20,634 nucleotides of DNA from Bacteroidota bacterium (lineage in GTDB: Bacteria > Bacteroidota > Bacteroidia > Flavobacteriales > Weeksellaceae): the NCBI GenBank assembly GCA_023419095.1, contig JAEZYN010000065.1, forward strand, positions 1-20,634, in the 5' to 3' direction. Position numbers and translations under genes: made by a program. Shown here one piece after another: positions 7,221 through 14,871 of this stretch. How positions within the stretch are numbered: position 1 is the stretch's first letter; each line of letters starts with the position of its first letter. The notes below the pieces were generated by a model. It was not told the DNA's origin. It made no database searches and was given only the letters and a program-made list of their open reading frames with translations.

Positions 7221-7711
7221 TTAAACCTCACCATCACACTGCCGGTCTGGTGGTAGAAAAAGTCGTGGTCTTCGAAATCGATGCCGGTCTGGCCGCGCAG
7301 GTAGTCGAAAACCATATTCTGCAGCACGCCGTCGCCAATGCCGTGGATAATCTCGAGTTTTTTAAACTGGTTCTGGCGGCAGTAAGCCATCGCCTCTTCA
7401 AGTTTCTCTTTTTGAATCAACAGCCGCTCAAAAGCATTGTGTTCGGCGGGGTTTGAAACTAAGTTTTCGAAATGGAGATCCAACACTTTGTGCGTTTGCT
7501 GATGTTTCTTTGATTTTTTAACGGCAGGTTCGGCTTTTTTAATGACCGGCTTTCCTTCGTAGAGCGACGGGTTCCGGATCACCAGTTTGTTTTTAGGATA
7601 TTCGTGCATAAAACCGTGCGCATCACGGAACGTAACCGTTTCCCCTTTCACGGCCGTGACTGTTCCTTTCATATCATCATCAATCAGTGAAATTCTGTCA
7701 CCCGGTTTCAT
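7217..7711 (-). CDS. Smr-domain protein (Smr/MutS2 C-terminal family)
   Basis: The protein is 164 residues. The first 45 residues form a small beta domain (MKPGDRISLIDDDMKGTVTAVKGETVTFRD) like the SH3/KOW-type modules in Bacteroidota Smr proteins. A Lys-rich linker (about 55-72) follows, then a C-terminal Smr domain with DLHFENL (78-84) and IIHGIGDGVLQ (HGIGDG 123-128). Smr domains can act as endonucleases on DNA or RNA. This stand-alone form lacks the MutS2 ATPase, and its substrate cannot be predicted. It is a single gene with its own -7 box, convergent with the DUF6370 gene. Confidence 0.88.
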   Translation of the reverse strand: MKPGDRISLIDDDMKGTVTAVKGETVTFRDAHGFMHEYPKNKLVIRNPSLYEGKPVIKKAEPAVKKSKKHQQTHKVLDLHFENLVSNPAEHNAFERLLIQKEKLEEAMAYCRQNQFKKLEIIHGIGDGVLQNMVFDYLRGQTGIDFEDHDFFYHQTGSVMVRFK

Positions 7712-7727
7712 TTTAAAAGCTTTTGGG

Positions 7728-7735
7728 CAAATTTA
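7728..7735 (-). promoter_or_regulatory. -7 box for the Smr gene
   Basis: The minus strand reads TAAATTTG, an exact TAnnTTTG match, 16 nt before the ATG. This spacing matches the DUF3822, DUF6370 and murI boxes. Confidence 0.5.
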
Positions 7736-7822
7736 AATATTTTTAAAGGTTTCGGGCTCTTCAGAATTGCGGTTTTAAATCAAATGTAGCGGTGCAGGAG
7801 TTTACCGTTCCACTCTTCACGA

Positions 7823-7855
7823 TTGCATGCCACCGGAATAAATTCCGTAAATTTG
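7823..7855 (+). promoter_or_regulatory. Promoter of glyA
   Basis: TTG (7823-7825) and TAAATTTG (7848-7855) are separated by 22 nt, a good match to the Bacteroidetes -33/-7 promoter. The leader to ATG 7889 is about 27 nt and A-rich. Confidence 0.65.
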
Positions 7856-7888
7856 AAATTAACTATAAAAGATTAAAAAAAGACAAGT

Positions 7889-9154
7889 ATGGATCCAGTA
7901 TTCGGCCTGATAGAGCAGGAAAGACAAAGACAAACCCACGGACTCGAATTGATCGCTTCAGAAAACTTTGTGTCAGACAATGTGATGAAAGCCATGGGCA
8001 GCGTGCTCACCAACAAATACGCCGAAGGTTATCCGGGCCGTCGCTATTATGGAGGTTGCGAAGTGGTGGACGAAGTGGAAACACTCGCCATTGACCGTGC
8101 GAAAGAGTTGTTTGGTGCGTCGTATGCGAATGTTCAGCCGCATTCAGGTTCACAGGCCAATGCCGCGGTTTATCTTTCGGTGCTGAAACCAGGTGATAAG
8201 ATTTTAGGTTTGGACCTTTCTATGGGCGGACATCTTACGCATGGTTCGGCCGTGAATTTTTCAGGAATCCAGTATGAAGCGCATTTTTACGGAGTTGACC
8301 GTGAAAGTGGTCTGATCGATTACGAAGCGATGCGCAAGAAAGCGCTTGAAGTGAAGCCAAAGATGCTGATCGCGGGTTATTCGGCTTATTCCAGAGATAT
8401 TAATTTTAAAAAGTTCCGTGAAGTGGCCGATGAGGTGGGCGCTACGCTTTGGGCCGACATCGCGCATCCGGCCGGACTGATTGCAAAAGGACTTTTAAGT
8501 TCACCATTCGAGCATTGCCACGTCGTGACGACCACCACACACAAGACGCTGCGCGGTCCGCGTGGAGGACTGATCATGATGGGTAAGGATTTTGAAAATA
8601 CCTACGGGCACAAAACGCCAAAAGGCGAAACCAAGATGATGAGCGCGGTGCTCGACAGCGCCGTTTTCCCGGGAATTCAGGGCGGACCGCTAGAGCACGT
8701 AATCGCTGCGAAAGCAGTAGCCTTCGCCGAAGCCATCGATCCAAAATTTGAAACCTATGCTAAACAGGTCATCGCCAACGCGCGGGCACTTGCAAAAGCC
8801 ATGATCGGTCATGGTTTCGACATTGTGAGCGGCGGCACGGACAATCATCTGATGCTGGTTGACCTTAGAAATAAAAATGTAAACGGCAAAGAAACCGAGA
8901 AAGCACTTGTAAAAGCCGACATTACGTGCAACAAAAACATGGTGCCGTTCGACGATAAATCCGCCTTCATCACTTCGGGAATCCGTTTGGGTACGGCTGC
9001 CATCACCACGCGTGGCCTCAAAGAAAACGATATGGAAACCATCGCGGGGCTGATCAATGAGGTGGTTACGAACATCAAAGACGAAGCTGTGGTTGCGAAT
9101 GTCCGCAAGCAGGTGAATGAGCTGATGGATTCGCGGCCGCTTTTTGGAGGTTAA
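7889..9154 (+). CDS. glyA: Serine hydroxymethyltransferase GlyA
   Basis: GlyA is a cytoplasmic PLP enzyme that converts serine and tetrahydrofolate to glycine and 5,10-methylene-tetrahydrofolate, the main one-carbon source. Family landmarks are clear: LIASENFVS, the YAEGYPGRRYYGGCE block (Y53/Y54 region), NVQPHSGSQANAAVY, ADIAHPAGLIAKGL and the PLP lysine in VVTTTTHKTLRGPRGG (K219). At 421 residues it is full length and starts at an ATG in a strong promoter context. No disruption is seen. Confidence 0.97.
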   Translation: MDPVFGLIEQERQRQTHGLELIASENFVSDNVMKAMGSVLTNKYAEGYPGRRYYGGCEVVDEVETLAIDRAKELFGASYANVQPHSGSQANAAVYLSVLKPGDKILGLDLSMGGHLTHGSAVNFSGIQYEAHFYGVDRESGLIDYEAMRKKALEVKPKMLIAGYSAYSRDINFKKFREVADEVGATLWADIAHPAGLIAKGLLSSPFEHCHVVTTTTHKTLRGPRGGLIMMGKDFENTYGHKTPKGETKMMSAVLDSAVFPGIQGGPLEHVIAAKAVAFAEAIDPKFETYAKQVIANARALAKAMIGHGFDIVSGGTDNHLMLVDLRNKNVNGKETEKALVKADITCNKNMVPFDDKSAFITSGIRLGTAAITTRGLKENDMETIAGLINEVVTNIKDEAVVANVRKQVNELMDSRPLFGG

Positions 9155-9157
9155 GTA

Positions 9158-9199
9158 GAGCAAAGAGCCAAGAGCCAAGGGTCAAGAGCCGAGAGCCAA
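9158..9199. repeat. Heptamer array, 6 units (GAGCCAA type)
   Basis: Six exact 7-nt steps (GAGCAAA, GAGCCAA, GAGCCAA, GGGTCAA, GAGCCGA, GAGCCAA) begin 4 nt after the glyA stop. The unit is the same as in the 3000-3076 array. Confidence 0.85.
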
Positions 9200-9210
9200 A
9201 TGGAAAATAA

Positions 9211-9223
9211 GCCGCAGAGCGGC
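9211..9223. repeat. REP-like palindrome GCCGC-AGA-GCGGC
   Basis: Same 5-bp arms as at 7136-7148 and 9261-9273, with a different 3-nt loop. Confidence 0.5.
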
Positions 9224-9260
9224 GACCAGGTAAGAGCTCAAAATAGTTAATCGAAACATA

Positions 9261-9273
9261 GCCGCGTCGCGGC
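9261..9273. repeat. REP-like palindrome GCCGC-GTC-GCGGC
   Basis: Second copy in the glyA-recX gap, 50 nt after the first. The repeated arms with unrelated loops and flanks favour a dispersed short palindrome over chance. Confidence 0.5.
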
Positions 9274-9453
9274 GGTCTCTTAAAAACAATATAAACGTGG
9301 CGGTAGACGTAATGAAACGGCACCGCTACCATTTTTTTTGTTTGATCTGGTGCCAGAACAGAGCAGCGCAAACATTTCCCGTTGAATTTCGGCTGTTATC
9401 GAAGTTTACAAGATTAAAATTGATGACTAGCATAAATTTTGGCAAACGTGGAC

Positions 9454-9660
9454 AATGACTTAGGAAACGGAGGCGTAAAGAAAATCCGAATTAAATCCGT
9501 AAAAAAATTACCACTGTTTGAGTGGCGGCGATAGGTTGAATACACAAAAAACCATTGAGTTCCCGCCCGAGTTTTGGGAATTTTAGGATTTAATACGGAT
9601 TTTTAGCCTAGAGTTTCCAGGTCTTGATTTTTTCGTTCTTTTGCATCAATGCAAAAGAAC
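9454..9660 (+). repeat. Structured intergenic element upstream of recX (copy 1)
   Basis: The gap from 9200 to 9680 has no supported gene. Its right half is highly structured. AAATCCGTA (9493-9501) pairs perfectly with TACGGATTT (9594-9602). Inside that pair lie a CCACT/AGTGG hairpin (9511-9525) and a TTCCC/GGGAA hairpin (9560-9580). Downstream is a perfect 12-bp palindrome (9635-9660). The left edge AATGACTTAGGA (9454-9465) recurs at 18269-18280. The layout fits a dispersed repeat or a structured RNA. From memory, similar blocks are common in Weeksellaceae genomes, but I cannot check this here. Confidence 0.5.
9635..9660. repeat. Perfect 12-bp palindrome 20 nt before recX
   Basis: GTTCTTTTGCAT (9635-9646) and its exact reverse complement (9649-9660) are separated by CA. 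It is preceded by a T-run (9628-9633) and ends 20 nt before the recX ATG. It could be a terminator from either strand, a protein-binding site, or the end of the structured element. Confidence 0.7.
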
Positions 9661-9680
9661 TATAAAACATAAAGTCCTTT

Positions 9681-10154
9681 ATGGAACAGAAAAAATCCTA
9701 CACTTTCCCCGAAATCAAACAGAAGATGGCCGCGTACTGCAGTTATCAGGACCGCTGTCACCAGGAAGTGGAGCAGAAGATGCGCGATTTTCTGCTGATT
9801 CCGGAGGCGAAAGATGAGATTTTGCTGTACCTGATGAGGGAGAACTACCTTAATGAGGAAAGATTCACGCGCAGCTATATCCGGGGGAAGTTCTATATTA
9901 AAAGTTGGGGCCGGAACAAGATCCGGCAGCACCTGAAATTTAAAGGTGTGCCTGAAAAGCTGATCAGCAAATGCTTCGATGAAATTGATGACGACGATTA
10001 CGCGAAGACGATCGCCAAAATTTATACTCAATATTTCGCGCGCCAGACCGGGAAAGAATATCAGAAAAAATCAAAAACTGTGAAATACCTGTTGGGGCGC
10101 GGGTTTGAGTATGAGGAGATACTGGCCGTGCAGAAACATGATGATATTTTTTAA
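9681..10154 (+). CDS. recX: RecA regulatory protein RecX
   Basis: RecX binds RecA filaments and limits recombinase activity. The protein is 157 residues, normal for short RecX, and built of three-helix repeats: KQKMAAYCSYQDRCHQEVEQKM, DEILLYLMRENYLNEERFTRSYIRGKF with the hallmark LNEERFTRSYIR segment, and the next block WGRNKIRQHLKFKGVPEKLI. All are typical RecX motifs. ATG 9681 gives the full first repeat. recA is not adjacent, as is usual in this phylum. The leader contains a 12-bp palindrome and no exact -7 box, so its promoter may lie within the structured element. Confidence 0.9.
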   Translation: MEQKKSYTFPEIKQKMAAYCSYQDRCHQEVEQKMRDFLLIPEAKDEILLYLMRENYLNEERFTRSYIRGKFYIKSWGRNKIRQHLKFKGVPEKLISKCFDEIDDDDYAKTIAKIYTQYFARQTGKEYQKKSKTVKYLLGRGFEYEEILAVQKHDDIF

Positions 10155-10413
10155 ATGTCCAAATTTCATTAGTTCTGTGCGTCAATACATTATTTAAAGA
10201 TTTATCAGCAAGTCGTAAAATATTTTGATTTCTTAGCTGATGAAATTGGTAATCCGTCGGTTTTGTATAAATTAGCATCCGTAATTGTTCCAAAACAGTG
10301 CTTTAGTTTTTTTCGCCTCGACCTTAATGCCGGATTTGCTAAACAATGCCTGTTTTTAGTAATAATTCCGCTTGTACATTAAAAAATTTTACTTCTATAT
10401 CTATTAAGACTTA

Positions 10414-11562
10414 ATGAATCCAAAAATATGGCTCTCTTCACCCCACATGGGTGGTGCTGAAATAAAATATATTCAGGACGCTTTTGACCAGAATTGGATT
10501 GCGCCATTGGGACCTGATGTCAATGGTTTTGAAAATGATCTTGAACGCTTTCTCGGCGGTGATATTCAGGTTACGGCATTGAGTTCCGGAACATCGGCAC
10601 TGCATCTTGCGCTCATGATGTCTGACATTGGTCCGGATGATGAAGTTTTTTGTCAGACTATGACATTCTGTGCATCCGCGAATCCGATTATATACGTAGG
10701 CGCGAAACCTGTTTTTATTGATAGTGAGGCCGATACCTGGAATATGTGTCCCAACGTATTGCGTGCAGCGCTGGAAGACCGCGTCTCAAAAAAAAATAAA
10801 CTGCCCAAAGCTGTCATTGCAGTACACCTGTATGGCATGCCTGCCCGCATGAATGAAATTAAGGGAATCTGCGCGGAATATGATGTAAAACTTTTAGAGG
10901 ACGCCGCGGAAGCACTTGGAAGCACTTATAAAAACCAAAAGTGCGGAACCTTCGGCGATCTGGCTATTTTAAGTTTTAACGGAAACAAGATTATCACTAC
11001 ATCCGGTGGCGGCGCGCTCGTCACGAAGTCTGCTGCCGAAAAAAAACGCGCAATCTTCCTGTCGACACAGGCCCGCGACCACGCGCCGCATTACGAGCAT
11101 TCGGAGATTGGCTACAACTACCGCCTGAGTAACATTTCGGCCGGCATCGGCCGCGGGCAGATGGAAGTGCTGGACGAGCGCGTTGAAGCACGCCGCGCCA
11201 ATCACCGTTTTTACAGTGAACTTTTCAGTGGTGTAGATGGAGTTGAAGTGCTGACTGAGCCCAACGCTGATTTTTTCTCAAATCACTGGCTGAGTGCGAT
11301 CACCATCAATCCGGCGCTCGCAGGTTTCAGCCGTGAAGATTTACGTACCCGTTTTGAACGTGAGAACATTGAAAGCCGCCCGCTCTGGAAACCCATGCAC
11401 ATGCAACCCGTGTTCGGCGAGGCTGCGTACTTCGGCAGTGACCGCGTGGCTGAAAGGCTGTTTGCCAATGGACTGTGTCTGCCTTCGGGCTCCAACCTGT
11501 CCCACGAAGAACGCGAGAGGATTGCTGAAGTAATAATTGAAACATTAGACTCTGCGTCTTAG
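10414..11562 (+). CDS. DegT/DnrJ/EryC1/StrS sugar aminotransferase (PglE-like)
   Basis: This PLP-dependent enzyme would transfer an amino group to C4 (or C3) of a nucleotide-bound keto sugar. Landmarks are WLSSPHMGGAEIKYIQDAF, the SSGTSALHLAL cofactor pocket (57-67), DAAEALGS (163-170) and the PLP lysine in SFNGNKIITTSGGGAL (K192). The NGNKI segment resembles PglE-type UDP-4-amino sugar transaminases. The 382-residue length is normal. It is the first gene of the polysaccharide block, 259 nt after recX. I saw no clear -7 box in that gap. The partner 4,6-dehydratase and acetyltransferase are not in the window, so the exact sugar is unknown. Confidence 0.9.
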   Translation: MNPKIWLSSPHMGGAEIKYIQDAFDQNWIAPLGPDVNGFENDLERFLGGDIQVTALSSGTSALHLALMMSDIGPDDEVFCQTMTFCASANPIIYVGAKPVFIDSEADTWNMCPNVLRAALEDRVSKKNKLPKAVIAVHLYGMPARMNEIKGICAEYDVKLLEDAAEALGSTYKNQKCGTFGDLAILSFNGNKIITTSGGGALVTKSAAEKKRAIFLSTQARDHAPHYEHSEIGYNYRLSNISAGIGRGQMEVLDERVEARRANHRFYSELFSGVDGVEVLTEPNADFFSNHWLSAITINPALAGFSREDLRTRFERENIESRPLWKPMHMQPVFGEAAYFGSDRVAERLFANGLCLPSGSNLSHEERERIAEVIIETLDSAS

Positions 11563-11580
11563 TATTCCGCATATAAATTT

Positions 11581-11588
11581 TACTTTTG
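11581..11588 (+). promoter_or_regulatory. Possible -7 box before the epimerase gene
   Basis: TACTTTTG matches TAnnTTTG and would give a leader of about 80 nt. No -33 element is visible, so this could be chance. Confidence 0.3.
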
Positions 11589-11676
11589 CTGCCTGATATA
11601 ATGGATGTGACTGGGAATTCAGCACTTACCAGGTCTAAACTTTAGCCTATTTAAGCTTAAAAATGTCGAAATATTA

Positions 11677-12654
11677 ATGAAGAAAATTCTAATTACCGGC
11701 GGTGCCGGATTTATCGGTTCGAATCTGTGCAGCTATTTTATCGGGAAGGGGTACAAAGTCACCTGTCTGGATAATTTTTCGACAGGTTTTCATCATAATA
11801 TCGACGCATTAAAATCTCACCCACACTTTCAGCTGACCGAAGGTGATATCCGCGATCCCGAAACATGCAGACTTGCCTGTGACGGACAGGATTTCGTGCT
11901 GCATGAGGCTGCACTCGGTTCTGTGCCGCGCTCGATCAACGATCCGGTGACTAGCAACGACGTGAACGTGGGCGGTTTCCTGAACATGCTCGTAGCCGCG
12001 CGCGATGCGGGCGTTCAGCGTTTCATCTATGCTGCGAGTTCTTCCACTTACGGCGATTCCGTTTCCCTCCCAAAAGTGGAAGATGTAATTGGCAGGCCAC
12101 TGTCGCCCTATGCGGTCACCAAATTTGTTAATGAGCTGTACGCCGATGTGTTCGCCAAGACTTACGGGATGCAGTGCATCGGCCTGCGCTATTTCAATGT
12201 ATTCGGGCGGCGCCAGAATCCGGAGGGTGCCTACGCCGCGGTGATCCCTAAATTCGTCATCCAGCTCATGAATCATGAATCACCCGTAATCAATGGTGAC
12301 GGTACCTATTCACGCGACTTTACCTATATCGACAATGTGATTCAGATGAACGAAAAAGCGATGCTGACGGACAATCCGGCTGCAATGAATCAGGTTTATA
12401 ACACCGCAGTGGGAGACAGGACGACGATTAAAGACATGGCAGAGCTGCTTAAAAAATATCTGAGTGTGTATGATCCCGCCATCCGGCAGGTAGAAATCAA
12501 ACATACCGACATTCGCCGCGGCGACGTACCGCATTCGCTGGCCTCGATTGAAAAAGCGCGCAATTTGCTCGGCTATCAACCCACGCACAGGTTTGAAGAC
12601 GGGCTGGAAGAGGCTGTGAACTGGTACTGGGAAAATCTGAAACCTAAGCACTAA
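11677..12654 (+). CDS. UDP-N-acetylglucosamine 4-epimerase, WbpP/TviC type
   Basis: This extended SDR enzyme interconverts UDP-GlcNAc and UDP-GalNAc. The NAD-binding motif GGAGFIG (8-14) and the catalytic set S121-S123 with Y145 and K149 (SPYAVTK) are intact. HEAALGSVPRSINDPV and FIYAASSSTYGD closely follow WbpP of Pseudomonas and TviC of Salmonella, as I recall them, and this favours N-acetylated substrates over UDP-Glc. It is 325 residues long, slightly shorter than WbpP. The next gene encodes the matching UDP-GalNAc dehydrogenase, which strongly supports the substrate call. The 114-nt upstream gap suggests a loose operon. Confidence 0.9.
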   Translation: MKKILITGGAGFIGSNLCSYFIGKGYKVTCLDNFSTGFHHNIDALKSHPHFQLTEGDIRDPETCRLACDGQDFVLHEAALGSVPRSINDPVTSNDVNVGGFLNMLVAARDAGVQRFIYAASSSTYGDSVSLPKVEDVIGRPLSPYAVTKFVNELYADVFAKTYGMQCIGLRYFNVFGRRQNPEGAYAAVIPKFVIQLMNHESPVINGDGTYSRDFTYIDNVIQMNEKAMLTDNPAAMNQVYNTAVGDRTTIKDMAELLKKYLSVYDPAIRQVEIKHTDIRRGDVPHSLASIEKARNLLGYQPTHRFEDGLEEAVNWYWENLKPKH

Positions 12655-12704
12655 TAATTAATTCGGAATGCGATGCCTCAATTCAGGCTTGCGACAAAAT
12701 ATAC

Positions 12705-14003
12705 ATGAATATGAAACATAAAATTGCAGTCATCGGACTTGGCTATGTAGGTTTGCCTTTAGCACGGCTTTTTGCCACGCGGTATCCGGTGGTCGGATTT
12801 GATATTAATGCCGCGCGAATCAGCGAACTTAAAAATGGTCAGGACTTAACGCTCGAAGTCTCCGACGAATTGCTGCAGTCTGTTTTGGTTTCCGAAAATC
12901 CTTTTACCCGTGACCCGGAAATCAGCGCCGGTCTTTACTGTACTGACGATATCGCCGACATCGAGGAAGCGAATATATACATTATCACCGTGCCGACGCC
13001 GGTCGACAAAAATCACCGTCCGGTACTCACGCCGCTTATCCGCGCGAGCGAAACGGTAGGAAAGGTCCTGAAAAAAGGTGATACTGTCATTTACGAATCC
13101 ACCGTTTACCCGGGTGCTACCGAAGAAGACTGCATTCCGGTGGTGGAAAAGACGTCCGGTCTGAAGTATAATGTTGATTTTTACGCCGGTTATTCTCCTG
13201 AACGCATCAATCCGGGTGACAAAGAGCATACAGTGGAGAAAATCCTCAAAGTGACGTCGGGTTCTACGCCCGAAACCGGCAAGGTGGTGAATGAACTCTA
13301 TCAGTCGGTCATCACGGCCGGCACGCATCTCGCGCCAACCATCAAGGTGGCTGAGGCCGCCAAAGTGATCGAGAATTCGCAGCGCGACATCAATATTGCT
13401 TTCGTGAATGAACTGGCAAAGATCTTCAATCTGATGGAGATCAATACGCAGGATGTACTCGAAGCGGCGGGTACCAAATGGAATTTTCTGCCTTTCAAAC
13501 CCGGTCTCGTGGGCGGACACTGCATCGGTGTCGACCCGTATTATCTGGCGCAGAAAGCACAGGAGCTTGGTTATCATCCCGAGATTATCCTGGCGGGGCG
13601 CCGACTGAATGATTCGATGGGGAAATATGTGGCCGAGCAGGTCATCAAAACCATGATTAAAAAAGATATTGCGGTCAACAACGCGAAAATCCTGATGCTG
13701 GGTATTACCTTTAAAGAAAACTGTCCGGATGTACGCAATACAAAGATTGTCGATGTCATCTTTGCGCTCGAAGATTACGGCACCTCTGTAAGCGTGTATG
13801 ATCCGTGGGCCAACCCCGCGGAAGTGCAGCACGAATATGCGCTGACTAGCTCAAACGACATTCCGGAGGAACAGTTCGATGCCATTATCTTAGGCGTTGC
13901 GCATAAGGAGTTTTTCGCACTCGACCTTGAAAGGCTTAAAAAAGAAAATTCCGTCGTGTACGATGTAAAAGGAATTTTTGAGGAATGCGAAGCCCGGCTC
14001 TAA
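12705..14003 (+). CDS. UDP-GalNAc (UDP-sugar) 6-dehydrogenase, WbpO/TviB type
   Basis: The enzyme oxidises C6 of a UDP-HexNAc to the uronic acid with two NAD+, giving UDP-GalNAcA if supplied by the preceding epimerase. The Rossmann motif GLGYVGLP (11-18), TVPTPVD (95-101), ESTVYPGATEE (131-141), K220 with N224 in KVIENSQRD, and the catalytic cysteine in GGHCIGVDPYY (C273) are present. The C-terminal UDP-binding part (GITFKENCPDVRNTKIVD) is intact. At 432 residues it is full length. ATG 12705 is used. A second ATG at 12711 would remove two residues. Substrate choice between UDP-GalNAc and UDP-ManNAc is inferred from the neighbour. Confidence 0.92.
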   Translation: MNMKHKIAVIGLGYVGLPLARLFATRYPVVGFDINAARISELKNGQDLTLEVSDELLQSVLVSENPFTRDPEISAGLYCTDDIADIEEANIYIITVPTPVDKNHRPVLTPLIRASETVGKVLKKGDTVIYESTVYPGATEEDCIPVVEKTSGLKYNVDFYAGYSPERINPGDKEHTVEKILKVTSGSTPETGKVVNELYQSVITAGTHLAPTIKVAEAAKVIENSQRDINIAFVNELAKIFNLMEINTQDVLEAAGTKWNFLPFKPGLVGGHCIGVDPYYLAQKAQELGYHPEIILAGRRLNDSMGKYVAEQVIKTMIKKDIAVNNAKILMLGITFKENCPDVRNTKIVDVIFALEDYGTSVSVYDPWANPAEVQHEYALTSSNDIPEEQFDAIILGVAHKEFFALDLERLKKENSVVYDVKGIFEECEARL

Positions 14004-14173
14004 CATGGGAAGCTTTGAAGATGCATAATCGGTAACAGTAATTGTAAAAGGTGAGGGAAGGATGGATTTTACCCCTATTTTTTACACTCAAAACACAAAA
14101 TCAGGAAGATGTAAAATAATTTTAATTAATTTGCACTGATTTTAAGCGAAATAAAAGGCAATCCTATTATCTG

Positions 14174-14815
14174 ATGAAGAATCTTACCCTCGCGCTGGCG
14201 CTCTTTTTTTGTACGGTAGCTAACGCGCAAAACTTCAAGTACGGCGTCACCGGCAACTTTCACCGCGGCTCTATCGCGGGCGTACATGATTATTCTACCG
14301 GAAAATATGGCGGCGGCCTCGGATTTTTCGCGCAGTGGTCACTCGTAGAAAATGACGTTTTCGATTCGGCGTGGCTTTACCTCACACCCCAGATCGAGTA
14401 CAACATGCAGGGCGAAAACGCCAAGGCAGAGCGCGATATCTACGGGTTGCAGAAATACCACCACGACTATGTGGCCATGCAGGTCTACCTTAAATGGTTC
14501 TTTCATCAAGGTAATATGAAACGCGACGTCTTCCTTTTCGCGGGTCCACGCATCGAATATATGGTCAGACAGGACGTCAACGTGGATCCAGCGTACAATC
14601 AAGTTTATTACCAGTACAACCTCGACGATGAGGTGAAAAAATTCGGTTACGGTGTGTCTATGGGCATCGGTCTCAAGATCAACCTGCACCTTGAAGGCTT
14701 CCTGCGTTTCGACCGTGGTTTCAGCACCGTTTATACCAAAAACACCAACAACAATACGTACAACCGTATGCTCGCCGTTGGTCTCAATTATTACATTGAC
14801 GAAAACTGGTGGTAA
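14174..14815 (+). CDS. Outer-membrane beta-barrel protein of the polysaccharide locus
   Basis: The 213-residue protein has a clear signal peptide ending ANAQ (residues 1-19). Beta-strand-like segments with alternating aromatic residues follow, for example YGVTGNFHRGSIAG, AWLYLTPQIEYNMQG, YVAMQVYLKWFF, FLFAGPRIEYMV and MLAVGLNYYI. The size and pattern fit a small 8-stranded barrel of the PorT/OmpW-like outer membrane beta-barrel group. The specific role is unknown to me. Its position directly before the wza-like gene suggests a part in envelope assembly or export. A near-match -7 sequence (TTAATTTG) lies upstream, but its first half does not fit the consensus. Confidence 0.75.
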   Translation: MKNLTLALALFFCTVANAQNFKYGVTGNFHRGSIAGVHDYSTGKYGGGLGFFAQWSLVENDVFDSAWLYLTPQIEYNMQGENAKAERDIYGLQKYHHDYVAMQVYLKWFFHQGNMKRDVFLFAGPRIEYMVRQDVNVDPAYNQVYYQYNLDDEVKKFGYGVSMGIGLKINLHLEGFLRFDRGFSTVYTKNTNNNTYNRMLAVGLNYYIDENWW

Positions 14816-14856
14816 TATCCCCTGAACTCAAACTCACCTGCCCGTGAAAAAACATT

Positions 14857-14864
14857 TATCTTTG
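14857..14864 (+). promoter_or_regulatory. -7 box upstream of the wza-like gene
   Basis: TATCTTTG matches TAnnTTTG. Transcription would start near 14870-14872, at or just before the first ATG (14872). Confidence 0.45.
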
Positions 14865-14871
14865 TAGTTCA

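Noticed and set aside
7792..8094. A 100-codon frame overlapping the start of glyA.
   Set aside because: It is out of frame with glyA, which starts at 7889 behind a good promoter. The translation is low in typical protein features.
10155..10413. A gene or clear promoter in the recX-aminotransferase gap.
   Set aside because: No frame with coding character and no exact TAnnTTTG box were found. Only weak inverted sequence around ATCAGC/GCTGAT is visible.
12846..13832. A 328-codon open frame on the minus strand opposite the UDP-sugar dehydrogenase gene.
   Set aside because: The plus-strand frame encodes a full, motif-complete dehydrogenase. The antisense translation shows no family features and is explained by codon bias of the real gene.
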